Below are positions 1 to 6,889 of a stretch of 11,450 nucleotides of DNA, piece by piece. A model generated the notes under the pieces. That model was not told the origin of the DNA. It ran no database searches and saw only the letters and a program-made list of their open reading frames with translations. The stretch spans positions 1 to 11,450 of the forward strand of contig JALSQH010000140.1 in assembly GCA_026985515.1 (NCBI GenBank), read 5' to 3'. How positions within the stretch are numbered: position 1 is the stretch's first letter; each line of letters opens with the position of its first letter. The position numbers were made by a program, and so were the translations under genes. This DNA comes from a bacterium. Its GTDB lineage: Bacteria > JALSQH01.

Positions 1-103
1 TAACATCCTTCCAGACACCTCCCTCCTTATACCTCATTACCACACTGTCAGGTTTATTCCTGACTCTCTCCATAAAAACTTCTGTAAAATTGTTGTACTT
101 CAT
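1..103 (-). CDS. AMP-dependent acyl-CoA synthetase/ligase, N-terminal fragment (runs off left edge)
   Basis: The first 34 codons of a minus-strand gene, cut by the window edge. The fragment contains NNFTEVFMERVRNKPDSVVM followed by RYKEGGVWKDV. This resembles the N-terminus of long-chain acyl-CoA synthetases and other ANL-superfamily enzymes, which typically open with a 'rerPdkvAlryk..g.W..iTw' pattern. Such enzymes activate a carboxylate with ATP and transfer it to CoA, but none of the AMP-binding motifs lies in the window, so substrate and exact family are unknown. The start is the second of two adjacent ATG codons (106-104 and 103-101). AGGAGG lies 5 nt before the second and only 2 nt before the first. 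The frame also stays open to an ATG at 166-164, but that one has no SD site. The gene follows the GH99 gene after 78 nt with no terminator between them, so co-transcription is likely. Confidence 0.7.
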   Translation of the reverse strand, partial: MKYNNFTEVFMERVRNKPDSVVMRYKEGGVWKDV

Positions 104-181
104 CATCCCCTCCTCAAAAGGATTTTTAAGAATTTTAGCACTGAAATTTCTAAATCCAAAATCCATCACTGGATATCAAAT

Positions 182-1255
182 TCACCTCCCCAGATACCCT
201 CTCACCAGCTTCAGATATTTATTTCCATACTCAATGGCAGGTTCAATCTGGGTTCCCTCATGCCATTCATTAAAAGATGTTATGATAATCCAGTCTGGAT
301 TGAATTTTCTGGCTTCCTCAATCAGCATAGAGAAGAACAACCCGTTATTCCTGGGAAGCTCAAATGTAAAAGTTCTACCCAGTTTTCCATCGTCGTAACC
401 GGGAATAACAGTTAAGCCAAAAAGCAAATTGTATGAATGGGCAAAATCAGCCATTTCTGCATAGTGAGAAGGAGGGTCAAAGTTTGAGTAAAACTCAAGG
501 GCGGGATTGTAAACATGCACAGCCTCAAAGCCCATTCTGACGACTTGCTCCATTGCTGAGGAGAAGCGTGGAGTCATCACGTCTGCAACAAGAAGAAGAT
601 TGCACTTCTCTTTTGCCATGACAATCAAATCTAACCAGTCAATATAAAATCTGTGCCTCCATCTACTGAAGGAAGCAAGATCCCAGAAGGCGGGGAAGAT
701 GGCTCTACCGTAGAGAAACATTACAGGTCTTCCCCCGTAGCGATAAAACAGATTCCTCCCAACATATTTTCCACAGATGTAGTCCAAATCATCTTCAATG
801 GTCGCAGGAGAGGTAAAATTCCCCTCATAGTAGAGAGTTAGTCTGATTTTTCCCCCTGATCTTTCATCAATATTAAACAACTTTTCAAGGTTCCTGTCAG
901 TCAGATCCCCCCTGCCCCACCAGCTCACAATAAATGCATCTATACCTGCATACTCCGCCCACCTCAGATGCTGTTCTATCACAGCTGTGTCTGCTGAATC
1001 ATATGGACCAAGAAAAGGATGGAAAGGCGAAGCAATATCGGGGAGTCCGTCTATCTTTTTGTCGGGATTATGACCTGATGCATTCCAGTGAATCCACCTG
1101 CCAGACACTGAAGGGTTACCATACCAGGGATAGTAAAAAGCGAGAAGATCCGGTCCATTTCTCCCCTCCCCTTTCCTTTCACCACTTCCACAATGAGAAA
1201 GAAAAAAAGAAGAAACAAAAAGAATCAGCAATGCGCTGAAAATCTTCCCCTTTAT
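182..1255 (-). CDS. GH99-family glycoside hydrolase (endo-alpha-1,2-mannosidase-like) lipoprotein, ATA start inferred
   Basis: Predicted envelope-anchored glycosidase of family GH99, whose characterised members are endo-alpha-1,2-mannosidases/mannanases. Family-typical motifs in order (numbered from the inferred start, 357 aa) are FYYPWYGNP near 40-48, GPYDSADTAVIEQH near 83-96, FIVSWWG near 108-114 and NEWHEGTQIEP near 329-339. The last contains two glutamates three apart (E330, E333), matching the catalytic pair of characterised GH99 enzymes. The N-terminus is a lipoprotein-type signal: K2 and K4, a hydrophobic stretch, then FFLSHC with C22 as the lipidated cysteine. The histidine at -1 of the lipobox is atypical. 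No in-frame ATG or GTG gives this signal peptide. The first conventional candidate is TTG at 1231, which lacks the basic residues and lies about 30 nt from the SD. AAGGAGG at 1267-1261 is 5 nt before an ATA codon (1255-1253), so I place the start there. The exact glycan substrate cannot be read from sequence. Confidence 0.85.
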   Translation of the reverse strand: MKGKIFSALLILFVSSFFLSHCGSGERKGEGRNGPDLLAFYYPWYGNPSVSGRWIHWNASGHNPDKKIDGLPDIASPFHPFLGPYDSADTAVIEQHLRWAEYAGIDAFIVSWWGRGDLTDRNLEKLFNIDERSGGKIRLTLYYEGNFTSPATIEDDLDYICGKYVGRNLFYRYGGRPVMFLYGRAIFPAFWDLASFSRWRHRFYIDWLDLIVMAKEKCNLLLVADVMTPRFSSAMEQVVRMGFEAVHVYNPALEFYSNFDPPSHYAEMADFAHSYNLLFGLTVIPGYDDGKLGRTFTFELPRNNGLFFSMLIEEARKFNPDWIIITSFNEWHEGTQIEPAIEYGNKYLKLVRGYLGR

Positions 1256-1260
1256 ATTAA

Positions 1261-1267
1261 CCTCCTT
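1261..1267 (-). promoter_or_regulatory. Shine-Dalgarno site that decides the GH99 start
   Basis: On the minus strand the bases read AAGGAGG, a near-perfect anti-16S match, followed by TTAAT and then ATA. The 5-nt spacer fits initiation at ATA (1255-1253). The distance to the next conventional start (TTG at 1231) is far too long. Confidence 0.75.
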
Positions 1268-1275
1268 TCTCCTTG

Positions 1276-1305
1276 ATTATACAACCAGATCCCCCAAAAA
1301 AGCAA
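1276..1305 (-). promoter_or_regulatory. Sigma-70-type promoter for the GH99 / acyl-CoA ligase unit
   Basis: On the minus strand a perfect TATAAT -10 box (1281-1276) lies 18 nt after a weak TTGCTT -35 (1305-1300). Transcription would start near 1270-1269, leaving a leader of about 14 nt that consists almost only of the SD site before the ATA codon. The -10 is convincing; the -35 matches at only three of six positions. Confidence 0.6.
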
Positions 1306-1322
1306 AGCGGGAAAAGTATCCA

Positions 1323-1333
1323 TGAACGGTTCA
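1323..1333. repeat. 11-bp palindrome TGAACGGTTCA, possible operator
   Basis: A perfect 5+1+5 inverted repeat lies between the two divergent promoters, 4 nt upstream of the -35 of the plus-strand Fe-S operon. Its position would suit a regulator acting on one or both promoters. It is short enough to occur by chance, and no regulator gene is in the window. Confidence 0.25.
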
Positions 1334-1337
1334 AATC

Positions 1338-1366
1338 TTTACATCCCACTTTTCCTGTGCTACCAT
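1338..1366 (+). promoter_or_regulatory. Sigma-70-type promoter of the Fe-S/acylase operon, predicted leaderless
   Basis: TTTACA (1338-1343, five of six to the -35 consensus) and TACCAT (1361-1366, four of six to the -10) are separated by exactly 17 nt. The expected start site, 7-8 nt after the -10, falls on or next to the A of the ATG at 1374. No SD site precedes that ATG, which agrees with leaderless translation. Confidence 0.55.
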
Positions 1367-1373
1367 TTTAGCA

Positions 1374-2594
1374 ATGGGAAGCTTCATTTTTAACAAGTTT
1401 GAACCTGAGAAGTGTACCTACTGTGGACTCTGTTTCAACAAATGTCCGGTATTGCATCTCCCCCTCGCCAAGGCGATAGAAGAAATGCATCGTCTGGTAG
1501 ATGGAGAAGAAACGGAACATGTTCTCCAGAAATGCGAAAGTTGTTTTGCATGCAACTACATATGTCCGGAAGAGGCAAATCCTGCCCAGCTTATTCTTCA
1601 ACGATGGCATGAAAAATATGAAAAAGAGGGTATGGCACCCTATGGGTCTTACTTCATTCCCCATGAAAGCAAAAATTTCAGAACATATGTGTTGGAGAGA
1701 CTCCCATCAGATGAGAAGGAAATTTTAAAGAAATGGGAAGATACTTCCCCTGTGGAAGAAATATTTTATCCCGGCTGCAACATAATAACTGTACCCTATC
1801 TCACAAGATCCAGAATTTTTGATGGTTATACCTTTCGTGGATCCCTCAAATACTGCTGCGGAGAAATGTACCTTCGAATGGGTCTACCTGAAAAAGCTGT
1901 TGAATCTGGATTGAAAGTAAAAAATTGGCTAAAAAAAATGGGAGTTAAAAAGGTCACAATTGCCTGCACTGCAGGTTACAATATGTTCACAAATGTTCTA
2001 CCTTCCCTTGGCGTTGAGATGGAAGTTGAATTTGAGCACTTCTACCCTGTACTCTTAAAAAAGCTCCTTTCAGGAGAACTTAAAGTTGTCAATCCACTTA
2101 ATCTTACCGCAACCATCCAGGACTCATGTTACGGTAAAATCTTTGGAGATAAATTTCTAAACACTGTAAGAAAAATCCTTGAAATCATTGGTGTAAAAGT
2201 GATAGATCCTCCAAAATCTCGTCACACTGGATTATGCTGTGGAATAGCAGGAGGATTCAGTCAGTACTCCAATTTCAATCCTCTCAGAATCACAATCTCA
2301 ACCATTCGAAGCCTGAGGAATCTGACCTCTTACCAGTCAGACATCATTGCTGTTTACTGTGCAGGGTGTCTTCAGATGCTTTCTGTGGGTAAAATAGTTT
2401 ATCCCACAAAGAGAAAAATATTTCATCTTCTTGAACTTGTACAGATCGCTATAGGTGAGGAACCCGACAGAAGGGTGGATCATCGAGCACGCCATTTTCT
2501 TGTCGGTACATTGATAAACCAGATTCCTCTGATGTTCAAAAAAGAAAGATACTACGTGGGAAAAATCTACACAGGAGAGGATGATGAAGTTTAA
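1374..2594 (+). CDS. (Fe-S)-binding protein, GlpC/HdrD-like, two CCG domains (paralog 1)
   Basis: A 406-residue soluble iron-sulfur protein with the architecture of GlpC, GlcF and HdrD: a ferredoxin-like N-terminus plus two cysteine-rich CCG domains. The N-terminus has two [4Fe-4S] sites, C14/C17/C20/C24 (CTYCGLCFNKCP) and C54/C57/C60/C64 (CESCFACNYICP). The first CCG domain is partial: C135, C161-C162-G, then C198 in a CTAG sequence where CxxC is expected. The second is complete: C252, C288-C289-G and C329xxC332. Such proteins relay electrons between a dehydrogenase and quinone, ferredoxin or disulfide partners, but no flavoprotein partner is visible here, so the reaction is unknown. The ATG at 1374 is the only usable start that keeps the first cluster; it has no SD and sits at the predicted transcription start. 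The 3' end overlaps the next gene by about 11-14 nt, indicating translational coupling. No membrane segment is evident. Confidence 0.88.
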   Translation: MGSFIFNKFEPEKCTYCGLCFNKCPVLHLPLAKAIEEMHRLVDGEETEHVLQKCESCFACNYICPEEANPAQLILQRWHEKYEKEGMAPYGSYFIPHESKNFRTYVLERLPSDEKEILKKWEDTSPVEEIFYPGCNIITVPYLTRSRIFDGYTFRGSLKYCCGEMYLRMGLPEKAVESGLKVKNWLKKMGVKKVTIACTAGYNMFTNVLPSLGVEMEVEFEHFYPVLLKKLLSGELKVVNPLNLTATIQDSCYGKIFGDKFLNTVRKILEIIGVKVIDPPKSRHTGLCCGIAGGFSQYSNFNPLRITISTIRSLRNLTSYQSDIIAVYCAGCLQMLSVGKIVYPTKRKIFHLLELVQIAIGEEPDRRVDHRARHFLVGTLINQIPLMFKKERYYVGKIYTGEDDEV

Positions 2595-4014
2595 CGGTTT
2601 TAAATATGACAGATGCCTCTACTGTGGAGAATGCTTTGCAAACTGTCCCGTGGTTAATCTATCAATTGACACAGCGATTGAAGAAATCATGAAACTTATC
2701 AGACACGATGTGGAGAACTCAATAATATTCTCAAGATGCACGACCTGCAATGTTTGTAACCTCTATTGTCCAGAAGATGCCCTCCCCTATGAACTTGTTC
2801 TTGAAAATTTTAACCTGATTGCTGAAAGGAGAGGCTTACCATTTTTAGCCCGCCTCGTATTTCCAGATGAACCTCACAATATGTGGTCACTTATGAAACA
2901 CCTTCTCCCGGAAGATGAAAAGAATCTGATAAAAAAGTGGAAAATCAATCTTAATAACTCTCACGAAACAGCTATTCTTGCCGGTTTCTATACAAATCTG
3001 ATCCCCTACATTGCCGATACAGAACTTCTTGGAAATCTCAGAGACCACATTATCGGCTATGAAGGTCTCTTTGGCTCAGGTGGTGACATGTACAAACTGG
3101 GACTTTTGAAGAAAACCTACCAGGTTGGCCTTCGTATGAAATACCATCTTGAAAACATCGGAGTGAAAAAACTTTACACCATGATGGAACCTGAGGCGGC
3201 AATGCTTAAGGAAGTTTATCCTCAGCGGTTTGGAATTAAATTTGACATTGAAATTGACACAGTGGACAATCTGCTCCTCCAAAAGATCAAAAGTGGCGAA
3301 ATTAAAATCAAAAAACCTCTCAACATGAGAGTAACCCTTCATGATAACTGCTGTTCACGATACTTCAATCTGAAGCCACAGGAGATCAGCAGAGAAATTA
3401 TAAAACTAACTGGAAATACACTTGTAGAAATGAAACATTCCCGTGAAAAAGCTCTCTGTTGTGGATGGGCAGCAACAATTCCCACTCTTTACAGGAAAAA
3501 ATTCAGCATAAAAGAAACCCTCTTTTACCTTCTTTACAGCCTTTATGTGAGAATAAAAGAAGCTGAGGAATCAGGAGCTGATGCCCTTGTAACTTCGTGT
3601 CACGCATGCACAATTTTCCTGACTCTTATGGCGGAACTCCTCAACAGCAATTTAAAAATACTGCATATTCAGGAACTTGTAAGACTTGCGTCTGGAGAAG
3701 ACTACAGGAGCAGAATTAACGAGAGAGTATGGGATCTTTTAGCCATCGTAATAAATCTGGTGGTGGAATGGATAAGATCCCCTTCAGGAGAAAAATACTT
3801 CTTTTCAAAAGAAACTCCACCCTTTGGGACAATAGAAATTGATGCTTCAGAAAATGAAATCAAAAGAACAAAGCTGGTCAGAAGCAGCATTGAAAAATTG
3901 AGGAAAAATAATCTCTTCCGCAATCAACTATCGATGATTTTAAAAAGATCACTTGAATTTTACGGTAAGTTTACCAACAGAAAAATAGAAGGCGGTAATC
4001 TTGTAGGTCTTTAA
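2584..4014 (+). CDS. (Fe-S)-binding protein, GlpC/HdrD-like, first CCG domain degenerate (paralog 2)
   Basis: A tandem paralog of the preceding gene, alignable from end to end (CLYCGECFANCP against CTYCGLCFNKCP; LPEDEKNLIKKW against LPSDEKEILKKW). Numbered from an alternative ATG one codon upstream (2581), both N-terminal [4Fe-4S] sites are intact at C12/C15/C18/C22 and C53/C56/C59/C63. The second CCG domain is complete at C257-C258, C293-C294-G and C340xxC343. The first CCG domain keeps its fold-level similarity but has lost every ligand: the aligned CCGEMY is SGGDMY, and no cysteine lies between C63 and C257. A C-terminal extension of about 100 residues includes a hydrophobic or amphipathic stretch (DLLAIVINLVVEW) that might bind membrane or a partner. 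Of two adjacent ATGs (2581, 2584), the second is 6 nt after AGGAG and is preferred. Substrate and partner are unknown; it probably forms a complex with its upstream neighbour. Confidence 0.87.
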   Translation: MKFNGFKYDRCLYCGECFANCPVVNLSIDTAIEEIMKLIRHDVENSIIFSRCTTCNVCNLYCPEDALPYELVLENFNLIAERRGLPFLARLVFPDEPHNMWSLMKHLLPEDEKNLIKKWKINLNNSHETAILAGFYTNLIPYIADTELLGNLRDHIIGYEGLFGSGGDMYKLGLLKKTYQVGLRMKYHLENIGVKKLYTMMEPEAAMLKEVYPQRFGIKFDIEIDTVDNLLLQKIKSGEIKIKKPLNMRVTLHDNCCSRYFNLKPQEISREIIKLTGNTLVEMKHSREKALCCGWAATIPTLYRKKFSIKETLFYLLYSLYVRIKEAEESGADALVTSCHACTIFLTLMAELLNSNLKILHIQELVRLASGEDYRSRINERVWDLLAIVINLVVEWIRSPSGEKYFFSKETPPFGTIEIDASENEIKRTKLVRSSIEKLRKNNLFRNQLSMILKRSLEFYGKFTNRKIEGGNLVGL

Positions 4015-4028
4015 GAAAGGAGGTCACG

Positions 4029-6734
4029 ATGAAGAAAATAGCTCTCTTTATCCTTCTGACCACAATACTGCTCTTTTCATGTTCCAGAGGTTCAGAAGAA
4101 AAAAACACAAAAATCAAAGAAATAAACACTGGTGCTTTGAAAAACAAAGTATATGTTTATTACGACGAATATCAGGTACCCCACATATATGCGATGAATG
4201 ACGGAGACCTTTACTGGACATTCGGATATATTGAAGCAAGAGATAGATTGTTTCAACTGGAGTTGTTCAGAAGACTTGCCACTGGCAGGTTGTCCGAATT
4301 GATAGGAGACATAGGTGGACTGATTACCCAGCTTGACTGGACAATGCGTGCAATGAATCTTACTCCAGAGGGAAGAGAAGTATGGGATTTAATGGTGGAA
4401 AAATCAAACCCTGCCATTGTGGATATAGTTAACAGGTTCGTTTCAGGGATAAATACTTACATTGATGAAATTAAGGCCGGAAAGGATGTGTACTACCCGG
4501 TTGAATTCAAGTATCTGAAAATAACCCCGGACCTGCTGGATCACTGGAAGGCAAGAGATGTTTTTGCAATCGACCGTCTGCTTACATTTTTTCTCTCAAC
4601 AACCCTTGATGAAGAATTTCTCTTTTCCTCCTGGTATGTAAATCTGAAAGGAAAAGATGACGATCTCTTAAACGAACTTCTTGACCTCAGACCGGTGGCG
4701 AAAACTCCCACCCTGCCCTATTTTTCCTGGAATGCTTCACCCTCACCGGCACCTGAAACAAATTCAAACTTTAGAAGTAGCTTACCATCAACACCCCTAA
4801 AAAATTTCTATACATTTCTGGAACTTGTAAGACAGGTTTTTCATCTTCCCTTTACAGGTTGGGCGAGTAACAACTTCGTCGTTTCTGGTGCAAAAAGTGC
4901 CACTGGTCACGCTTTTTTAGCAAATGACCCCCACCTTGAACTACTGAATCCATCCATTCTCTATGAACTTCACCTTGACTCAAAATCACTTCCAGGTGCA
5001 ACAGGAACTCTTGATGTTGAAGGTTTGACCTTTGTAGGTGTCCCGGCAATTGTGATAGGACACAATGAACATCTTGCGTGGGGTGGGACATTTCTGGGTT
5101 ACGATGTAACTGACCTTTACGCGGAAAAAATCACGATTCAGAATGGAAAAGATTACTTTTATCACAATGGAAACTGGTATCCTGTAAAACACTTCTTCCA
5201 TATCATCAAAGTCAGAAACTATCCATCCAACACATTTTCTGAAATTTATGCAGACTTCCCCTACATAAAATGGAATGACACAAACTGGCACGGGCCTCTC
5301 TTTCGCCTGACCAATCTTCCACCAACAGCGGGGTTTATACTAATGACTCCCTCCGGGATGAGAGGAATAGTAAACGTAGCAATAAAATGGACAGGAATGA
5401 TTCCAACCAGCGAGGCTGAGGCCTATATTGAAATTAACAGGGCAAAGACCTATGAAGATTTCGTAAGAGCAGCCAGATTGATAGGGGTTGGCGGACAGAA
5501 TCTTGTATTTGCAGATGATAATGGTAATATTGGATATGCTCCCTTTGCCCTCGTACCAAAACGTCAGTTATCTCCAGGTAGTAAGCCCTGGATGATAATG
5601 GATGGGACAGTGGATAACGAATGGACTGGATTTGTACCACTTGATGAACTTCCCCAGGTAACATGTAAAGAAGAAATTGAAAAATACAACCAAAGAGGCT
5701 TCATTGCCACTGCCAATAATGAACAGTATGGCGAGTCTTACGACAACGATCCCATGAATGGTAAGTATTACCTCATGTCTGATGCCGACATAGGATTCAG
5801 AGAAGAGAGAATCACTCATCTTTTAGAAAAGGGAGTCAAAGAGCACAAAATTGATATAAACTATCTTGAAAAAGTTCAGACAGATGACTACAGCCTGGTT
5901 GGAGAGTATTTCATGGATATTCTGAGAAAAAAATATCTCAATTCCAGTGAAGCAAAGAATCTCATTTCACAGGATAATCTTTCAAGTGCTCTGAACTACC
6001 TCTACAAATGGTCCTACTACACTCCTACAGGAACAGGTGATCCATTTGGGAAAAGGGTAACAGATTCAGAGATAAATGATAGCGTTGCCACAACCATATT
6101 TCATGCATGGATAAAAAGAATTGTGAAAAATACAATTTATGACGAACTGGATTTCTATGATGTGCCACATCCTTTCAATGAGTGGGGTGTAAAAATTCTC
6201 TACTACCTTCTGACAGCCACTTCCACCACTGATTCTCCAACATATGATCCTTCTCTCGGATACAGCAAACTTTTTGACGACATCAACACATCCAGGCAGG
6301 AAACTCCACTTGAAATAATTGTAAAATCTCTCAGAGAAACTGTGGAGTTCCTGTCAGAAAAAACCGGCAACGACAATCCATACTACTGGAGATGGGGAGA
6401 CTTTCACAAGTCACTCTTCATAGACCCATTCATACCATACACAAGGGGCCCCTTCCCGAGGGATGGCGGAGACTTTACCGTGAATGTTGGGAAAACAGAT
6501 TCAAGTGGAACAGACTTCACAAATACACATGCAGCTGTAACAAGATTTATTGTGGAATTGAATCCACATCATATAACAGCTATCAATTCTCTGCCTGGCT
6601 ATAATTCAGACAGATTTCCTCAACTCGAGCAGTACGACCAGCTCCCCCTGTGGCTCCACAATAAGTACCGCAAAATGCATTTCTACCTTCCCAACGTAAG
6701 AAAACATGTAACTGAGGAATTAATTTTAAGGTAG
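4029..6734 (+). CDS. Penicillin acylase family (Ntn-hydrolase) lipoprotein
   Basis: A 901-residue member of the penicillin G acylase / acyl-homoserine-lactone acylase family, which hydrolyses amide bonds after self-cleavage into alpha and beta chains. The signal peptide ends in the lipobox LFSC with C18 lipidated, so it is probably exported and membrane-anchored. Alpha-chain motifs include VPHIYA (50-55) and GYIEARDRLFQLEL (66-79). The nucleophile is S280 in GWASNNFVVSG, exposed by cleavage between A279 and S280. LANDPHL (297-303), GHNEHLAWGG (344-353) and TANNEQ (561-566, the region supplying the oxyanion-hole asparagine in the family) follow. The C-terminus carries the usual late motif LPGYNSDRFPQLEQYDQLPL, starting at about 854. 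Length is at the upper end for the family. A strong AAGGAGG lies 5 nt before the ATG. It starts 14 nt after the Fe-S pair and clearly shares their operon. Substrate is unknown: beta-lactam, homoserine lactone, lipoamino acid and peptide amides are all possible. Confidence 0.9.
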   Translation: MKKIALFILLTTILLFSCSRGSEEKNTKIKEINTGALKNKVYVYYDEYQVPHIYAMNDGDLYWTFGYIEARDRLFQLELFRRLATGRLSELIGDIGGLITQLDWTMRAMNLTPEGREVWDLMVEKSNPAIVDIVNRFVSGINTYIDEIKAGKDVYYPVEFKYLKITPDLLDHWKARDVFAIDRLLTFFLSTTLDEEFLFSSWYVNLKGKDDDLLNELLDLRPVAKTPTLPYFSWNASPSPAPETNSNFRSSLPSTPLKNFYTFLELVRQVFHLPFTGWASNNFVVSGAKSATGHAFLANDPHLELLNPSILYELHLDSKSLPGATGTLDVEGLTFVGVPAIVIGHNEHLAWGGTFLGYDVTDLYAEKITIQNGKDYFYHNGNWYPVKHFFHIIKVRNYPSNTFSEIYADFPYIKWNDTNWHGPLFRLTNLPPTAGFILMTPSGMRGIVNVAIKWTGMIPTSEAEAYIEINRAKTYEDFVRAARLIGVGGQNLVFADDNGNIGYAPFALVPKRQLSPGSKPWMIMDGTVDNEWTGFVPLDELPQVTCKEEIEKYNQRGFIATANNEQYGESYDNDPMNGKYYLMSDADIGFREERITHLLEKGVKEHKIDINYLEKVQTDDYSLVGEYFMDILRKKYLNSSEAKNLISQDNLSSALNYLYKWSYYTPTGTGDPFGKRVTDSEINDSVATTIFHAWIKRIVKNTIYDELDFYDVPHPFNEWGVKILYYLLTATSTTDSPTYDPSLGYSKLFDDINTSRQETPLEIIVKSLRETVEFLSEKTGNDNPYYWRWGDFHKSLFIDPFIPYTRGPFPRDGGDFTVNVGKTDSSGTDFTNTHAAVTRFIVELNPHHITAINSLPGYNSDRFPQLEQYDQLPLWLHNKYRKMHFYLPNVRKHVTEELILR

Positions 6735-6850
6735 AAAAGGAGTTACCACCAACTTTTTAGAGTTTGTCAGTCTAATAAGTAACTGAAAAATCAGGATATA
6801 AAATATACTCCTAATTGATGCATGGAAAGTCACTGAAAAGCTGTTTTTTA
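6735..6850. other. Intergenic region between convergent operons
   Basis: AT-rich spacer after the acylase stop codon. No gene with a plausible SD and no family-like protein was seen. An imperfect palindrome lies at 6793-6812 (AGGATATA / TATACTCCT), with no clear role. Everything before the terminator looks like untranslated 3' sequence. Confidence 0.5.
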
Positions 6851-6889
6851 GAAAAGAAAAAAGGGTGGGAGCAACCACCCTTTTTTTTT
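6851..6889. terminator. Bidirectional intrinsic terminator shared by both operons
   Basis: A perfect 6-bp GC-rich stem GGGTGG (6863-6868) / CCACCC (6875-6880) encloses a 6-nt loop, GAGCAA. An A-rich tract precedes it (6852-6862) and nine Ts follow (6881-6889). It therefore gives a U-tract on either strand. It ends the plus-strand acylase operon and, read on the minus strand, begins directly after the ndk stop codon. Confidence 0.9.

Noticed and set aside
161-174. Inverted repeat ATCCA/TGGAT with a 4-nt loop, as a terminator between GH99 and the ligase
   Set aside because: The stem is only 5 bp and AT-rich, and no U-tract follows on the minus strand.
1374-2594. Calling paralog 1 glpC, glcF or hdrD outright
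   Set aside because: The domain architecture is shared by all of these, and no GlpA/GlpB, GlcD or HdrE partner is present, so a specific symbol is not supported.
6793-6812. Imperfect palindrome AGGATATA / TATACTCCT
   Set aside because: It is AT-rich with a bulge, has no associated promoter, and sits in an untranslated 3' region; chance is the simplest explanation.
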